DNA of 8,932 nt from Magnetovibrio sp. (lineage in GTDB: Bacteria > Pseudomonadota > Alphaproteobacteria > Rhodospirillales > Magnetovibrionaceae): contig JAESUA010000300.1 of assembly GCA_016763255.1 (NCBI GenBank), positions 1-8,932 of the forward strand, read 5' to 3'. The position numbers and the translations under genes are program-made. Shown here in pieces: positions 1 through 5,912 of the stretch; the first letter of the stretch is position 1; every line of letters starts with the position of its first letter. The notes under the pieces were generated by a model, which was not told the DNA's origin, did no database searches, and saw only the letters and a list, made by a program, of their open reading frames with translations.

Positions 1-1
1 C

Positions 2-100
2 CTCAATATCATGCGCACAAACAACGAAGGCAACATCGCAGACGCCCTGTGGTGCAACGCACTCGACATCAAAAGGGTGCTTGCCTATCGCTTCAAGTAA
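2..100 (+). CDS. C-terminal fragment of an unidentified protein
   Basis: An open frame enters from the left edge and ends at a TAA at 98-100, giving 32 residues that finish LDIKRVLAYRFK. The start lies outside the window. I do not recognise the family, and no motif is visible in so short a piece. Codon use (AAC, GGC, CTC, CGC) resembles the GC-richer regulator genes that follow, which supports it being coding. A 234-bp gap with promoter-like signals follows, so it is probably a separate transcription unit from the downstream genes. No clear rho-independent terminator follows it. Confidence 0.5.
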   Translation, partial: LNIMRTNNEGNIADALWCNALDIKRVLAYRFK

Positions 101-253
101 CTAACGTTGAACAGCCCTGCCCGTGCCCCGAAACAAAAAAATAACGGTCGCCACTTTGCGAATGGAGGGCGGGATTTGATTTATGGTTCTGGGTTGTTTT
201 GATGAATTAAGCCTGCGCCGCGATGATTCCTTGGCAAAAGCGCGTTTGGGGGC

Positions 254-270
254 TGTGTTCATGGCGTGAA
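254..270. promoter_or_regulatory. Operator-like dyad, copy A
   Basis: The sequence TGTGTTCA-TGGCG-TGAA contains the dyad TTCA-N5-TGAA. It is closely repeated at 310-326, where the first eight bases and the last four are identical. It lies just upstream of the candidate -35 hexamer at 277. The pair of sites around a promoter that drives a winged-helix regulator suggests an autoregulatory operator. This is inference from symmetry and repetition only. Confidence 0.4.
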
Positions 271-276
271 AAATGG

Positions 277-306
277 TTGACACTTTTTATGCCTAGACGT
301 TAAAAG
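277..306 (+). promoter_or_regulatory. Candidate sigma70-type promoter for the regulator-rfaH pair
   Basis: A perfect TTGACA (277-282) is followed after 18 bp by TAAAAG (301-306), which matches four of six positions of the -10 consensus. Transcription would begin near 313, giving a leader of about 20-35 nt to the regulator start. It is the best promoter-like pair in the gap at 101-334. The weak -10 suggests that an activator could be needed or that the promoter is modest. Confidence 0.45.
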
Positions 307-309
307 TGT
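280..309. repeat. Inverted repeat ACACTTTT-N14-AAAAGTGT over the promoter
   Basis: Two perfect 8-bp arms, at 280-287 and 302-309, have centres 22 bp apart, about two helical turns. They overlap the ends of the candidate -35 and -10 boxes. This spacing suits a dimeric regulator bound to one face of DNA. The sequence differs from the GTTCA-N5-TGAA dyads at 254-270 and 310-327, so a different protein could be involved, or the symmetry could be chance in T-rich DNA. Confidence 0.35.
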
Positions 310-327
310 TGTGTTCAAGCTGTGAAC
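310..327. promoter_or_regulatory. Operator-like dyad, copy B
   Basis: GTTCA (313-317), AGCTG and TGAAC (323-327) form a perfect 5-bp-arm dyad. It is preceded by TGT, so the block repeats the dyad at 254-270 (TGTGTTCA-N5-TGAA). It covers the expected transcription start just before the regulator gene, a position where bound protein would block initiation. The likely ligand is the winged-helix protein encoded at 335-1000, by analogy with MarR-family autorepression. Confidence 0.42.
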
Positions 328-334
328 GCTGGGG

Positions 335-1000
335 ATGTTAGGTGATATGTCCGATCCAAGTAACGCAAAAAATGCTCTAAAACTGACCGATCGGGCTATG
401 TTGAGCCTGCTGGCGGTGCTTGAAACGGGTGAGCCTGTGACTCAGCGCAGCCTCGCTGCACGCATTGGTGTCGCCTTGGGCTTGGCCAACGGCTTGGTGA
501 AGCGTGCGGTGCGTAAGGGGTTGGTTAAGGTCAAACAGGCTCCCGCCAAGCGCTATGCATACTATGTTACACCCCAGGGGTTTGGCGAAAACAGCCGCCT
601 CGTGGCGCAGTATCTGAGCAGTTCTTTAGATTTTTTCCGCCAAGCGCGCGAGGAATTCGCCGCCGTATACGTCGCGGCCGAAGCTCGTGGCCATACCCGC
701 GTGGTTTTGTTCGGTGCGGGAGAGTTGGCGGAAATCGCCATGCTTTCGGCTCAAGATAGCGCTGCAGAGGTTTTGGCCGTGGTGCAGCCTGGCTCCAACC
801 AATCGCACTTTTCCGGCCTACCAGTGATCAGCTCCCTGGATGCGCCTTGGGGTTTGGATGTTGATGCGGTGGTCATCACCTGCGCCGACGCCCCGCAGGC
901 AGCCTATGAACTTTTGCGCGAACATTTTGATGATGAACGCATCATCGCCGCGCCGCTGCTGCACATCAATCGTCAGCTTGGTGGGGGGCAGGACCAATGA
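335..1000 (+). CDS. Winged-helix (MarR-like) regulator fused to a Rossmann-like domain
   Basis: This 221-residue protein has two parts. Residues about 18-90 look like a winged helix: LTDRAMLSLLAVLE, then a helix-turn-helix (VTQRSLAARIGVALGLANGLVKRAVRKG) and a wing ending in YYVTPQG. This resembles the small MarR-type regulators that accompany exopolysaccharide loci. Residues about 121-210 look like a nucleotide-binding fold, with a beta strand and glycine turn VVLFGAGELAEIA (123-135), then alternating strands such as VLAVVQ and AVVITCADAP. That fold recalls the N-terminal domain of sugar acyltransferases like PglD, or CoA/NAD-binding sensor domains, so it may sense a sugar-pathway ligand. The gene overlaps the rfaH-like gene by ATGA, so the two are translationally coupled. 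The start is uncertain: ATG 335 has only GGGG directly before it, and ATG 347 has AGGTGA close upstream. The DNA-binding call is firm; the ligand is unknown. Confidence 0.8.
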   Translation: MLGDMSDPSNAKNALKLTDRAMLSLLAVLETGEPVTQRSLAARIGVALGLANGLVKRAVRKGLVKVKQAPAKRYAYYVTPQGFGENSRLVAQYLSSSLDFFRQAREEFAAVYVAAEARGHTRVVLFGAGELAEIAMLSAQDSAAEVLAVVQPGSNQSHFSGLPVISSLDAPWGLDVDAVVITCADAPQAAYELLREHFDDERIIAAPLLHINRQLGGGQDQ

Positions 1001-1494
1001 AAGCATGGTTCGTGGTGCGCACCAAGACCGGCGCGGAAGATCGCGCGGCTTGGCATTTGAACAATCAAGGGTTCGAGGCCTATCTGCCGCGTTACCGAAA
1101 GCAAATCCGCCATGCGCGCAAGACGTCAACCGTGTTGCGCGCAGTGTTTCCTGGCTATTTATTCGTCAGTATGGACCTTGAGCAACAGCGCTGGCGCGCC
1201 ATCAACGGCACCATGGGGGTGATCTCTCTGGTGCAATTCGGCGAAGCGCCGCGCCCGATTTCTGACACCGTTGTCGACGTTATACGTGCTCGTGAAGAGG
1301 GCGGGGTGGTAAACTTGGCCCCCGATGGATTGAAGGTCGGCGATCGCGTGCGTGTGCGCGAGGGTGCCTTTGCAGATCATGAGGCCTTGTTGGCGGAGGT
1401 GTCCGACGACAAACGTGTGATTTTGCTGCTCAATTTAATGGGCCGCGAAGTGCGGGTGACCGCATGTAAGGAAAGTCTCGCTAAGGCGTCTTAG
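997..1494 (+). CDS. rfaH: RfaH-like transcription antiterminator (specialised NusG paralogue)
   Basis: The 165-residue protein has an N-terminal NGN domain (about 1-95) and a KOW-type C-terminal domain (about 112-160, GDRVRVREGAF to LLLNLMGREV). Such proteins bind RNA polymerase and suppress pausing and termination in long operons. Recalled E. coli RfaH (162 aa) aligns without gaps over residues 1-75, sharing W4, K10, G12, R16, H20, Q24, FPxYLFV (51-57), D60, N70, T72 and GV at 74-75. K10, R16 and H20 belong to the basic patch implicated in reading the ops DNA element; R23 and R73 of RfaH are N and M here. The C-terminal LLLNL followed by a basic/hydrophobic stretch is more RfaH-like than NusG-like. 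The length and absence of an insertion argue against housekeeping NusG. The gene begins in the ATGA overlap with the upstream regulator and precedes a candidate ops/JUMPstart element and a long sugar operon, the classic RfaH target type. Confidence 0.88.
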   Translation: MKAWFVVRTKTGAEDRAAWHLNNQGFEAYLPRYRKQIRHARKTSTVLRAVFPGYLFVSMDLEQQRWRAINGTMGVISLVQFGEAPRPISDTVVDVIRAREEGGVVNLAPDGLKVGDRVRVREGAFADHEALLAEVSDDKRVILLLNLMGREVRVTACKESLAKAS

Positions 1495-1496
1495 AC

Positions 1497-1504
1497 GTAG
1501 CGTG
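1497..1504 (+). promoter_or_regulatory. Second ops core (GTAGCGTG), partial
   Basis: GTAGCGTG occurs directly after the TAG stop of the rfaH-like gene (1492-1494) and again in the ops candidate at 1549-1556, 52 bp away. Upstream bases (GAC instead of the ops GGCG) match less well, so this is either a degenerate second recruitment site or chance. Confidence 0.25.
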
Positions 1505-1519
1505 GTGAATATTAGATCT

Positions 1520-1556
1520 TAGCACTCTGGTGTTTCACCCGGAGTGCGGTAGCGTG
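1520..1556 (+). promoter_or_regulatory. JUMPstart-like leader: hairpin plus ops element
   Basis: GCGGTAGCGTG at 1546-1556 matches 11 of the 12 positions of the enterobacterial ops element (GGCGGTAGCGTG); only the first G is changed, to T at 1545. Immediately before it, GCACTC (1522-1527) pairs with GAGTGC (1542-1547), and an inner GGTG (1529-1532) pairs with CACC (1536-1539) around a TTT loop. The 3' arm ends in the first two bases of ops. The segment CTCTGGT (1525-1531) also resembles the 5' part of the JUMPstart consensus as I recall it. The element lies about 50 bp after an RfaH homologue and 85 bp before the neuB start. There is no following T-run, so it is not an intrinsic terminator. 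It probably recruits RfaH to polymerase paused at the start of the biosynthetic operon. Confidence 0.72.
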
Positions 1557-1641
1557 TCAAAAACAGACTTCCCGCCCGGATAATTTGGCTGATCTAACGG
1601 CATCAGCATTCCCCCAAACTCAAATGTGTAGTGAGATAATC

Positions 1642-2544
1642 ATGGCTGACAGCATCTTCACAGACCAAAATTTATTGCAAATTAATCCATGGCCAATTCC
1701 GAAATACGTGTACGTGATCGGAGAAATCGGTATAAATCATAACGGTGATTTAGAAGTTGCAAAAAAACTGATAAATATGGCAAAAACGTCCGGTTGCGAC
1801 GCCGTTAAATTTCAAAAACGCACAATTGATATAGTGTATCCGCAAGACGTACTGGACGCGCCGCGCGAAAGCCCATGGGGGACTACGCAGCGTGAACAGA
1901 AGGAAGGCCTTGAATTCGATGAGGCCGATTTTGATGAATTAGATGCTTATTGTAAGAATGTGGATATCGATTGGTTCGCGTCGGCTTGGGACGTGCCCAG
2001 CCAGATTTTTCTTCGTAAATACGATGCACCCTACAACAAGGTCGCATCGGCAATGGCTTTGCACACAGAATTACTGGAGGCGATTGCTCAAGAAAAAAAG
2101 ACGACATTTTTGTCGGTCGGAATGTGCACCTACGAAGACATTGATAATGCAGTGGCCATATTCAAGAAACACGACTGCCAGTTCGTTCTGTTGCACACTG
2201 TGTCTGAGTACCCTGCTCCGGAAAAGGCCCTTAATTTGCGTGGGATAGTAGACTTGCGCGAAAAGTATGGGGTGCCCGTGGGCTATAGCGGGCACGAACC
2301 TTCCGTGTCTCCGTCGATTATGGCGGCGATGATGGGGGCGGTCGCTGTTGAACGTCACATTACACTGGATCGCGCGATGTATGGTTCGGACCAGGCCGCG
2401 TCTCTCGAAGGACCTGGACTTCAGTCGATGATTGCGCAAATCCGCAAAATTCCAGAAGTTCTCGGCACTGGCGAACGTTTGATTACTGAAGGCGAGAAAG
2501 CCGTTGCCCACAAACTGCGCTACTGGAAAACCTCTGGTGACTGA
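1642..2544 (+). CDS. neuB: NeuB-family nonulosonate synthase lacking the SAF domain
   Basis: NeuB enzymes condense phosphoenolpyruvate with a hexosamine-type aldehyde (ManNAc or relatives, sometimes its 6-phosphate) to make a nine-carbon ulosonic acid in the cytoplasm. Family marks are GEIGINHNGD near the N-terminus, VKFQKR, LSVGM, LLHTVSEYP, the GYSGHE segment and VERHITLDR followed by GSDQAASLEGPGL. The histidines of LLHT and ERHIT correspond to the metal-site region. From ATG 1642 the protein has 300 residues. It stops after LGTGERLITEGEKAVAHKLRYWKTSGD, where standard NeuB continues with a SAF (antifreeze-like) domain of about 60 residues. I chose ATG 1642 because GTGAG (1631-1635) lies 6 bp upstream. 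An in-frame TTG at 1585 or ATG at 1624 would add 19 or 14 unconserved residues. It is the first gene after the ops-like leader. The exact substrate (sialic, legionaminic, KDN-like or other) is not determinable here. Confidence 0.88.
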   Translation: MADSIFTDQNLLQINPWPIPKYVYVIGEIGINHNGDLEVAKKLINMAKTSGCDAVKFQKRTIDIVYPQDVLDAPRESPWGTTQREQKEGLEFDEADFDELDAYCKNVDIDWFASAWDVPSQIFLRKYDAPYNKVASAMALHTELLEAIAQEKKTTFLSVGMCTYEDIDNAVAIFKKHDCQFVLLHTVSEYPAPEKALNLRGIVDLREKYGVPVGYSGHEPSVSPSIMAAMMGAVAVERHITLDRAMYGSDQAASLEGPGLQSMIAQIRKIPEVLGTGERLITEGEKAVAHKLRYWKTSGD

Positions 2545-2558
2545 TATTGGTGAACATC

Positions 2559-2876
2559 ATGGATGATTTGAAAACGTACTGCTTTGATATAGATGGCACG
2601 CTGTGTACCAACACCGAAGGTGGCTACGATGCTGCCAAGCCGTTTCCCGAACGCATCGCTAAGGTGAATGAACTCTTTGAAGTCGGCCATACCATCGTTC
2701 TGTTCACCGCGAGAGGCACGACGACTGGGATTGATTGGCGTGCCGTCACCGAAGCGCAAATGGTGCAATGGGGGGTGAAGTACCACACGCTGTTTCTCGG
2801 CAAACCGTTCGCTGATATCTTCATTGACGATAGGGCTGTGAGTGACACTGACTGGTTCGGTGAGGTGGAAAATTAA
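2559..2876 (+). CDS. Small capless HAD-superfamily phosphatase
   Basis: All HAD motifs are present in about 105 residues: motif I FDIDGTLC (nucleophile D10, general acid D12), motif II threonine in LFTARG (T50), lysine in LGKP (K82) and motif IV IDDRA (D90, D91). There is no room for a cap domain, so the active site is open, as in KDO8P-phosphatase-like and capsule-locus phosphatases of the EcbF/BcbF type, which it resembles in size. Its position between the synthase and the cytidylyltransferase suggests that it removes a phosphate from the newly made ulosonic acid before CMP activation, as in KDN-9-phosphate routes; this is inference. ATG 2559 is preferred because GGTGA lies 5 bp upstream; TTG 2547 and GTG 2550 are possible. 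The gap after neuB is 14 bp. Confidence 0.78.
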   Translation: MDDLKTYCFDIDGTLCTNTEGGYDAAKPFPERIAKVNELFEVGHTIVLFTARGTTTGIDWRAVTEAQMVQWGVKYHTLFLGKPFADIFIDDRAVSDTDWFGEVEN

Positions 2877-2880
2877 AGCC

Positions 2881-3636
2881 GTGAATGTAAGTTTTCAAAA
2901 CGTTGTCGCCCTGATCCCAGCAAGAAGTGGCTCGAAAGGGGTGAAAAACAAAAATGTGCGCGAAGTCGGCGGACATCCCTTGATAGCGTATTCTGTCGTT
3001 GCTGCAAAAAACTGCATCGCGATTGACCGTGTGATCGTGACGACGGATAGTCAAGATATCGCTGATGTCGCTGTATCATATGGTGCAGAGGTACCTTTTT
3101 TACGGCCGGCCGATCTGTCCGGAGACCGGTCACCGGACATTGATTATATTCGTCACGCCATTGAACAAATTGAAGAACAGACCGGTGCGCGCCCTGAGCT
3201 GATTGTTCAGGTGCGTCCCACCACTCCGCTGCGCGATCCGGTTGAAATGGCCAATGCGATCGCTGCCCTTCAAGGGCGCCCAGATGCGACTTCGCTTCGT
3301 TCGGTGCAGGAACTGGCCGAGCCACCGCAAAAAATGATGGGCATCGAAGAGGGGCTGTTGTCGGGTCTTTTCCCGCACGACACACGTCCCGAATATTACA
3401 ATCTTCCGCGTCAGGCCTTCGCACCGGCATATCTGCCCAATGGATATATCGATATAGTGCGTTGTGACTACGTTCTTGAAAGTGGCAATCTTTACGGCCC
3501 CAAGGTTCTCGCTTTCAACACGGAACCAACGCCGGAAATTGACACCAAAGACGATCTACAATATCTCGAGTTCGTTATTGAAAAACAAGGCCATGTGCTC
3601 GTGGACCTTTTAAACAATTCAAGTGAGGCATCATGA
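2881..3636 (+). CDS. neuA: CMP-nonulosonate cytidylyltransferase (NeuA family)
   Basis: This enzyme transfers CMP from CTP to the anomeric hydroxyl of a ulosonic acid, giving the CMP-sugar donor for glycosyltransferases. The signature near the N-terminus, VALIPARSGSKGVKNKNV, is the nucleotide-binding loop of the family. It is followed by GGHPLIAYSV, VIVTTDSQDIADVA, RPADLSGD, VQVRPTTPLRDP and the C-terminal metal-binding EIDTKDDL. The length (251 residues from GTG 2881) is usual for single-domain NeuA/PseF proteins. GTG 2881 is chosen because the homology begins right after it and GAGGTGG lies upstream. GTG codons at 2842 or 2860 would overlap the HAD gene and add unconserved residues. The last codons overlap the next gene by ATGA (3633-3636). 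Sialic, legionaminic, pseudaminic and KDN specificity cannot be told apart by eye. Confidence 0.88.
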   Translation: MNVSFQNVVALIPARSGSKGVKNKNVREVGGHPLIAYSVVAAKNCIAIDRVIVTTDSQDIADVAVSYGAEVPFLRPADLSGDRSPDIDYIRHAIEQIEEQTGARPELIVQVRPTTPLRDPVEMANAIAALQGRPDATSLRSVQELAEPPQKMMGIEEGLLSGLFPHDTRPEYYNLPRQAFAPAYLPNGYIDIVRCDYVLESGNLYGPKVLAFNTEPTPEIDTKDDLQYLEFVIEKQGHVLVDLLNNSSEAS

Positions 3637-5072
3637 CCGATCAACCTAAACGCATTTTTGAAAATGAAGCTTCTTGGTATGGTAAGGATTTTTCTGCCGA
3701 CGACTATCGTCTAGATACTTTTAGTTTTGGCGAAAAAGCATTGTCCGGACTTGGCATTAAAAATGCCATGAGTAAATCCGATGCCTTGTGGGAACGCGGC
3801 AAAAAAGTGATCCCATGCGGGACGCAAACGCTGGGTAAAAGCCCTATTGGTTTTATTGAAGGCGTTGCACCGAAGTATCTTTCTCATGGCGATGGGGGAC
3901 GGGTATGGGATGTGGATGGCAATGAATACATCGATTGCTGGCTGGCTTGTCTGCCCATTACCTTTGGTCACCGGGTTAAAGAAATTGATGAAGCGGTTGC
4001 AAGGCAAATGTCGACTAGTGGCATAACCTTTTCCCTGATGCATCCATTGGAAGTCGAAGTCGCTGAATCGCTGCGCGAAGATATTTCGATCGCCGAACAA
4101 GTGCGATTTGCGAAGAACGGATCTGACGTGTGCGAAGCCGCGATCCGCTTGGCCCGTCACCTAACCCGCCGTGATAAGGTTGTTACACTCGGTTATCACG
4201 GTTTTCATGATTGGTACATTTCCAGCACGGACCGTTCTTTCGGTATTCCTCAGTGCATTGCCGACATGACGTTGCGCTTTAATTACAATGATATTGACGG
4301 CCTTAAACACCTGTTTGATACCAACAAAGGTGAAATCGCATGTGTCATGATGGAGCCTGCGATTTTTGACGAACCTCAAGATAACTTCCTGGCCAAAGTG
4401 AAAGAACTTTGCCACAAGGAAGGTGCCTTGTTGATCTTTGACGAAATGCTGACTGGTTACCGCTTTTCGCGCAACGGTGCGATGTCATTCTTCGGTGTCG
4501 AGCCGGACCTTGCTACTTTTGGTAAGGGTATCGCCAATGGTATGCCAATCGGCATGTTGGTCGGGCCAGAAAAATATATGCGTGGTTTCGAAGAAGTATT
4601 TTTGTCATCTACTTATGGAGGCGAGACAACGGCACTTGCCGCAGCGCTTGCCGGACTTGAATATCATCGCCAGCACGATGTGGTTGGTCACATGTGGCGC
4701 ATCGGCAAAATCGTTCTTGATAACTTCAAGCTTGAAATCGACAAGCGCGATCTTGGCTCGTACGTCAGTGCTAACGGCTACCCCGTTCGTCAGGCGTTGG
4801 GTTTTAAAGATGCTGATGGGCGCGCGGATTATGATCTGGCCGGTCTGTATCAACAAGAGATGCTCAAAAACGGTGTACTGTGCAATGCAGGTCTAGGTTT
4901 CTGTCATAGGCATGATGAAAACGATGCAATGCATGTTGTTCGTAGTTTTGCCAAAGCCCTTGACCGTATGAAGCAGGCCATTGACGAAGGTGATATCAAA
5001 AAACACCTGGAAGGCAAACCAGCACAGCCTGTGTTTAAAGGTTTACGCAATCAACGTGCGACTTCGAATTAA
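3633..5072 (+). CDS. Class III aminotransferase, glutamate-1-semialdehyde aminomutase type
   Basis: The 479-residue protein has the PLP fold-type I layout: VWDVDGNEYIDCW (91-103), KNGSDVCEAAIRLAR (161-175, phosphate-binding turn), GYHGFHDWY (188-195), MMEPAIFDEP (239-248), LLIFDEMLTGYRF (266-278, with D270 contacting the PLP ring nitrogen) and TFGKGIANGMPIG (296-307, with K298 the Schiff-base lysine). These match the HemL-like branch of class III enzymes. A role in haem synthesis is unlikely: the gene sits inside a NeuB/NeuA operon, has a roughly 60-residue N-terminal extension and carries a long C-terminal tail. In such loci these proteins are thought to move an amino group on or off a sugar-pathway intermediate, but the substrate is unknown. 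It overlaps neuA by 4 bp and precedes the TIM-barrel gene by 12 bp. Confidence 0.85.
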   Translation: MTDQPKRIFENEASWYGKDFSADDYRLDTFSFGEKALSGLGIKNAMSKSDALWERGKKVIPCGTQTLGKSPIGFIEGVAPKYLSHGDGGRVWDVDGNEYIDCWLACLPITFGHRVKEIDEAVARQMSTSGITFSLMHPLEVEVAESLREDISIAEQVRFAKNGSDVCEAAIRLARHLTRRDKVVTLGYHGFHDWYISSTDRSFGIPQCIADMTLRFNYNDIDGLKHLFDTNKGEIACVMMEPAIFDEPQDNFLAKVKELCHKEGALLIFDEMLTGYRFSRNGAMSFFGVEPDLATFGKGIANGMPIGMLVGPEKYMRGFEEVFLSSTYGGETTALAAALAGLEYHRQHDVVGHMWRIGKIVLDNFKLEIDKRDLGSYVSANGYPVRQALGFKDADGRADYDLAGLYQQEMLKNGVLCNAGLGFCHRHDENDAMHVVRSFAKALDRMKQAIDEGDIKKHLEGKPAQPVFKGLRNQRATSN

Positions 5073-5084
5073 GGACCGCGATCA

Positions 5085-5912
5085 GTGTTAGGACGATTTC
5101 CACTGGGGGTAATGGAGGGACGTTTGGTCCCTAAATACCGAGGGCGTTATCAGGCGCATCCCATTGGCTATTGGCGTGAAGAGTTTGATGTCGCAGCCGA
5201 ATGTGGGTTGGAACTGATCGAGTTCATTCTTGATTACGATGGCGCGGAAGAAAACCCGTTGCTTGCGGACCCAGCGGCTATCTTAGGTGCTGTAAATGAT
5301 ACGGGCGTATCCGTAAAAAGCATTTGTGCTGATTACTTCATGGAATCCCCCATTCAGCGCGTGAATGCCAGCATCGATGTCTTGGGCCGTTTGATAGACA
5401 GCGCCGTAGTAATTGGTGTTCGCGATATCGTTATACCCTGCGTTGATCAATCCAGCCTTGGCGGTGACGAGGCGTCGGCGTTCGCTGCGGCAATCCAGCC
5501 TTTAGCCAATAAAGCACAAGACGTTGGAATCAATTTAGCCCTGGAAACTGACCTTGCGCCGAAACAGTTTTCCGAACTTCTGGATGCAATTGGCTCGGCG
5601 GCCGTGACCGTGAATTATGATACCGGTAATAGCGCCGCGCTGGGTTTCGATTGTCGCGAAGAATTTGCAGCCTATGGTGAGCGCATCACAGACATTCACT
5701 TGAAGGATCGCGTTCTGGGTGGTGGTCCGATTGAATTGGGGCAGGGTGCCACCGATTTTGAAACCGTCATGTGCCTGATTGCAAATTCAAACTTTGACGG
5801 ACCGCTGATCATGCAGGCTTATCGTGACGATGAAGGCGTCGGAGTGTTTAAAAAGCAAAAAGCGTGGCTTGAAGATAACTATGGTGAAATCTTGAAGGGA
5901 CGTTCTTCGTGA
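5085..5912 (+). CDS. Xylose-isomerase-like TIM-barrel protein (sugar isomerase/epimerase)
   Basis: The 275-residue protein has the AP-endonuclease-2/xylose-isomerase-like barrel pattern: an N-terminal GVMEGRLVPKYRGRYQ, a substrate strand ELIEFILDY (43-51), the metal-site strands LALETDL (E154), VNYDTGN (D179) and ITDIHLKDR (H205), then GGGPIELGQGATDF and the last strand PLIMQAYRDDEG. Such enzymes shuttle protons on ketose/aldose or inosose substrates using a divalent metal. The position that often supplies a fourth acidic ligand appears to be Q244. GTG 5085 is the start, with AAGGA (5071-5075) at 9 bp, overlapping the previous stop codon. It is translationally linked by GTGA to the formyltransferase that follows. 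A role in making or epimerising the sugar acceptor is likely; the exact reaction is unknown. Confidence 0.8.
   Translation: MLGRFPLGVMEGRLVPKYRGRYQAHPIGYWREEFDVAAECGLELIEFILDYDGAEENPLLADPAAILGAVNDTGVSVKSICADYFMESPIQRVNASIDVLGRLIDSAVVIGVRDIVIPCVDQSSLGGDEASAFAAAIQPLANKAQDVGINLALETDLAPKQFSELLDAIGSAAVTVNYDTGNSAALGFDCREEFAAYGERITDIHLKDRVLGGGPIELGQGATDFETVMCLIANSNFDGPLIMQAYRDDEGVGVFKKQKAWLEDNYGEILKGRSS

Noticed and set aside
101..283. Small minus-strand gene in the first intergenic gap
   Set aside because: The 60-residue frame has no recognisable motif, has low-complexity basic composition and overlaps the operator-like repeats; it is more likely noncoding.
840..1181. Plus-strand open frame across the regulator-rfaH junction
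   Set aside because: It lies in another frame over two well-supported genes, and its translation has no coherent domain.
1522..1560. Strong hairpin as a rho-independent terminator after the rfaH-like gene
   Set aside because: No T-run follows the stem; the sequence continues GGTAGCGTGTCAAAAAC. The ops match at the stem base explains it better.
1556..1584. Promoter with GATAAT (1579-1584) before neuB
   Set aside because: The -10 matches five of six positions, but the -35 (GTCAAA) is poor, and transcription starting here would skip the ops-like element.
1585..1641. Extended NeuB N-terminus from TTG 1585 or ATG 1624
   Set aside because: The added residues do not resemble the family, and ATG 1642 has a better-placed ribosome site.
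3633..5072. Housekeeping hemL (glutamate-1-semialdehyde aminomutase)
   Set aside because: It shares the fold and motifs, but its location between neuA and a sugar isomerase gene and its N- and C-terminal extensions favour a sugar-pathway role.
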